Below are positions 5,465 through 5,667 of a stretch of 5,667 nt of DNA, piece after piece. The stretch is from contig CAKZMS010000483.1 of assembly GCA_937128785.1 (NCBI GenBank), forward strand, positions 1 through 5,667, given 5' to 3'. The DNA comes from an uncultured Opitutaceae bacterium. Lineage in GTDB: Bacteria; Verrucomicrobiota; Verrucomicrobiia; Opitutales; Opitutaceae. Both the position numbers and the translations under genes were made by a program. How positions within the stretch are numbered: the first letter of the stretch is position 1; each line of letters starts with the position of its first letter. A model generated the notes under the pieces. The model did not search any database. It had not been told where the DNA came from and saw nothing but the letters and a program-made list of their open reading frames with translations.

Positions 5465-5667
5465 TTATCGCAGCCGTGGTGCCATCATCCGGTGATAGTT
5501 GCCTTTAGGGATATCGGTCGATGCTGAGACGTCGATACGCCCGATCTCAATGGCCCCAAAACACACCCGCCATTGTCCTGGCTCAGCTAGGGGCCGCAAC
5601 GCGATCCACTCGCGATAAAAAGCGCGTCCGACATAGAGGAACCGATGGCGGAAAGTGATCCCACCTT
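5465..5667 (-). CDS. Transposase C-terminus, probable IS481-type DDE (partial, N-terminus beyond window)
   Basis: Reading the minus strand from the right edge gives 66 residues and then TAA at 5467-5465. The segment contains GGITFRHRFLYVGRAF, then WIALRPL, GQWRVCFGAIEIGRIDV and a short basic tail ending MAPRLR. Alternating F-R-x-R-x-x-Y-V-G, E/W-x-x-L-x-P-L and G-x-W-x-V-x-F-G-x-I-x-I-G-x-I-D is the small beta-barrel found after the rve (integrase core) domain in IS481-type transposases. The catalytic DDE residues would lie upstream, outside the window, so activity cannot be judged. There is no frameshift or stop within the visible part. IS3 or another rve-type family is a possible alternative. 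Confidence 0.72.
   Translation of the reverse strand, partial: GGITFRHRFLYVGRAFYREWIALRPLAEPGQWRVCFGAIEIGRIDVSASTDIPKGNYHRMMAPRLR

Larger units (their letters stand above)
5423..5667 (-). mobile_element. End of an insertion sequence, IS481-like (partial)
   Basis: The right edge contains the 3' end of a transposase gene and, just beyond its stop, two copies of GGGTAACAG in a short non-coding tail, read on the transposase strand as CTGTTACCC. Paired TGTTACCC-type motifs after the transposase stop are typical of a group of IS481-like elements in environmental bacteria (recalled pattern, not searched). The outer boundary is approximate, and no target duplication can be seen because the other end lies outside the window. 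Confidence 0.65.

Overview
The window suggests a GC-rich, free-living Gram-negative bacterium. The best guess is a verrucomicrobium of the Opitutales/Opitutaceae type. This rests on the ribH-nusB-ftsY order, lineage-like variants in RibH and FtsY, and start codons that mostly lack a Shine-Dalgarno sequence. The assignment is inference from gene order and protein style, with no database search behind it.

Layout, left to right. (1) Positions 767 to 1, minus strand: a multi-pass membrane protein whose C-terminus lies beyond the left edge. It is easy to miss because it has no stop in the window and is overlain by long open shadow frames. (2) Positions 768-946: a divergent intergenic region with a short hairpin. 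(3) Positions 947-1405, plus strand: a small, probably exported protein of unknown function. It converges on and overlaps by 7 bp (4) positions 2277-1399, minus strand: a transglutaminase-like cysteine protease-fold protein with a complete Cys-His-Asp triad. (5) Positions 2278-2482: a divergent region with two inverted repeats. (6) A plus-strand housekeeping run: ribH (riboflavin synthesis), nusB (antitermination and rRNA transcription; its start overlaps the ribH stop as ATGA), a 53-bp spacer with CGAGTAG repeats, ftsY (SRP receptor), and deoC (deoxyribose-phosphate aldolase) after a 56-bp gap. (7) Positions 5231-5404: no convincing gene. (8) From about 5405 to the right edge: the end of an insertion sequence, comprising a palindrome, two direct repeats and the C-terminal 66 residues of a probable IS481-type DDE transposase on the minus strand.

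ribH-nusB is translationally coupled and ftsY probably belongs to the same transcript. deoC may be read through or have its own promoter. These genes serve cofactor synthesis, rRNA transcription, membrane-protein targeting and deoxynucleoside salvage, and form no single pathway. I found no CRISPR array, tRNA, rRNA, riboswitch, toxin-antitoxin pair or recognisable defence system, and nothing that convincingly forms a new system. The most useful points are the hidden membrane protein, the IS end, the unusual active-site loops in RibH and FtsY, and a shared motif just before the ribH and deoC start codons.
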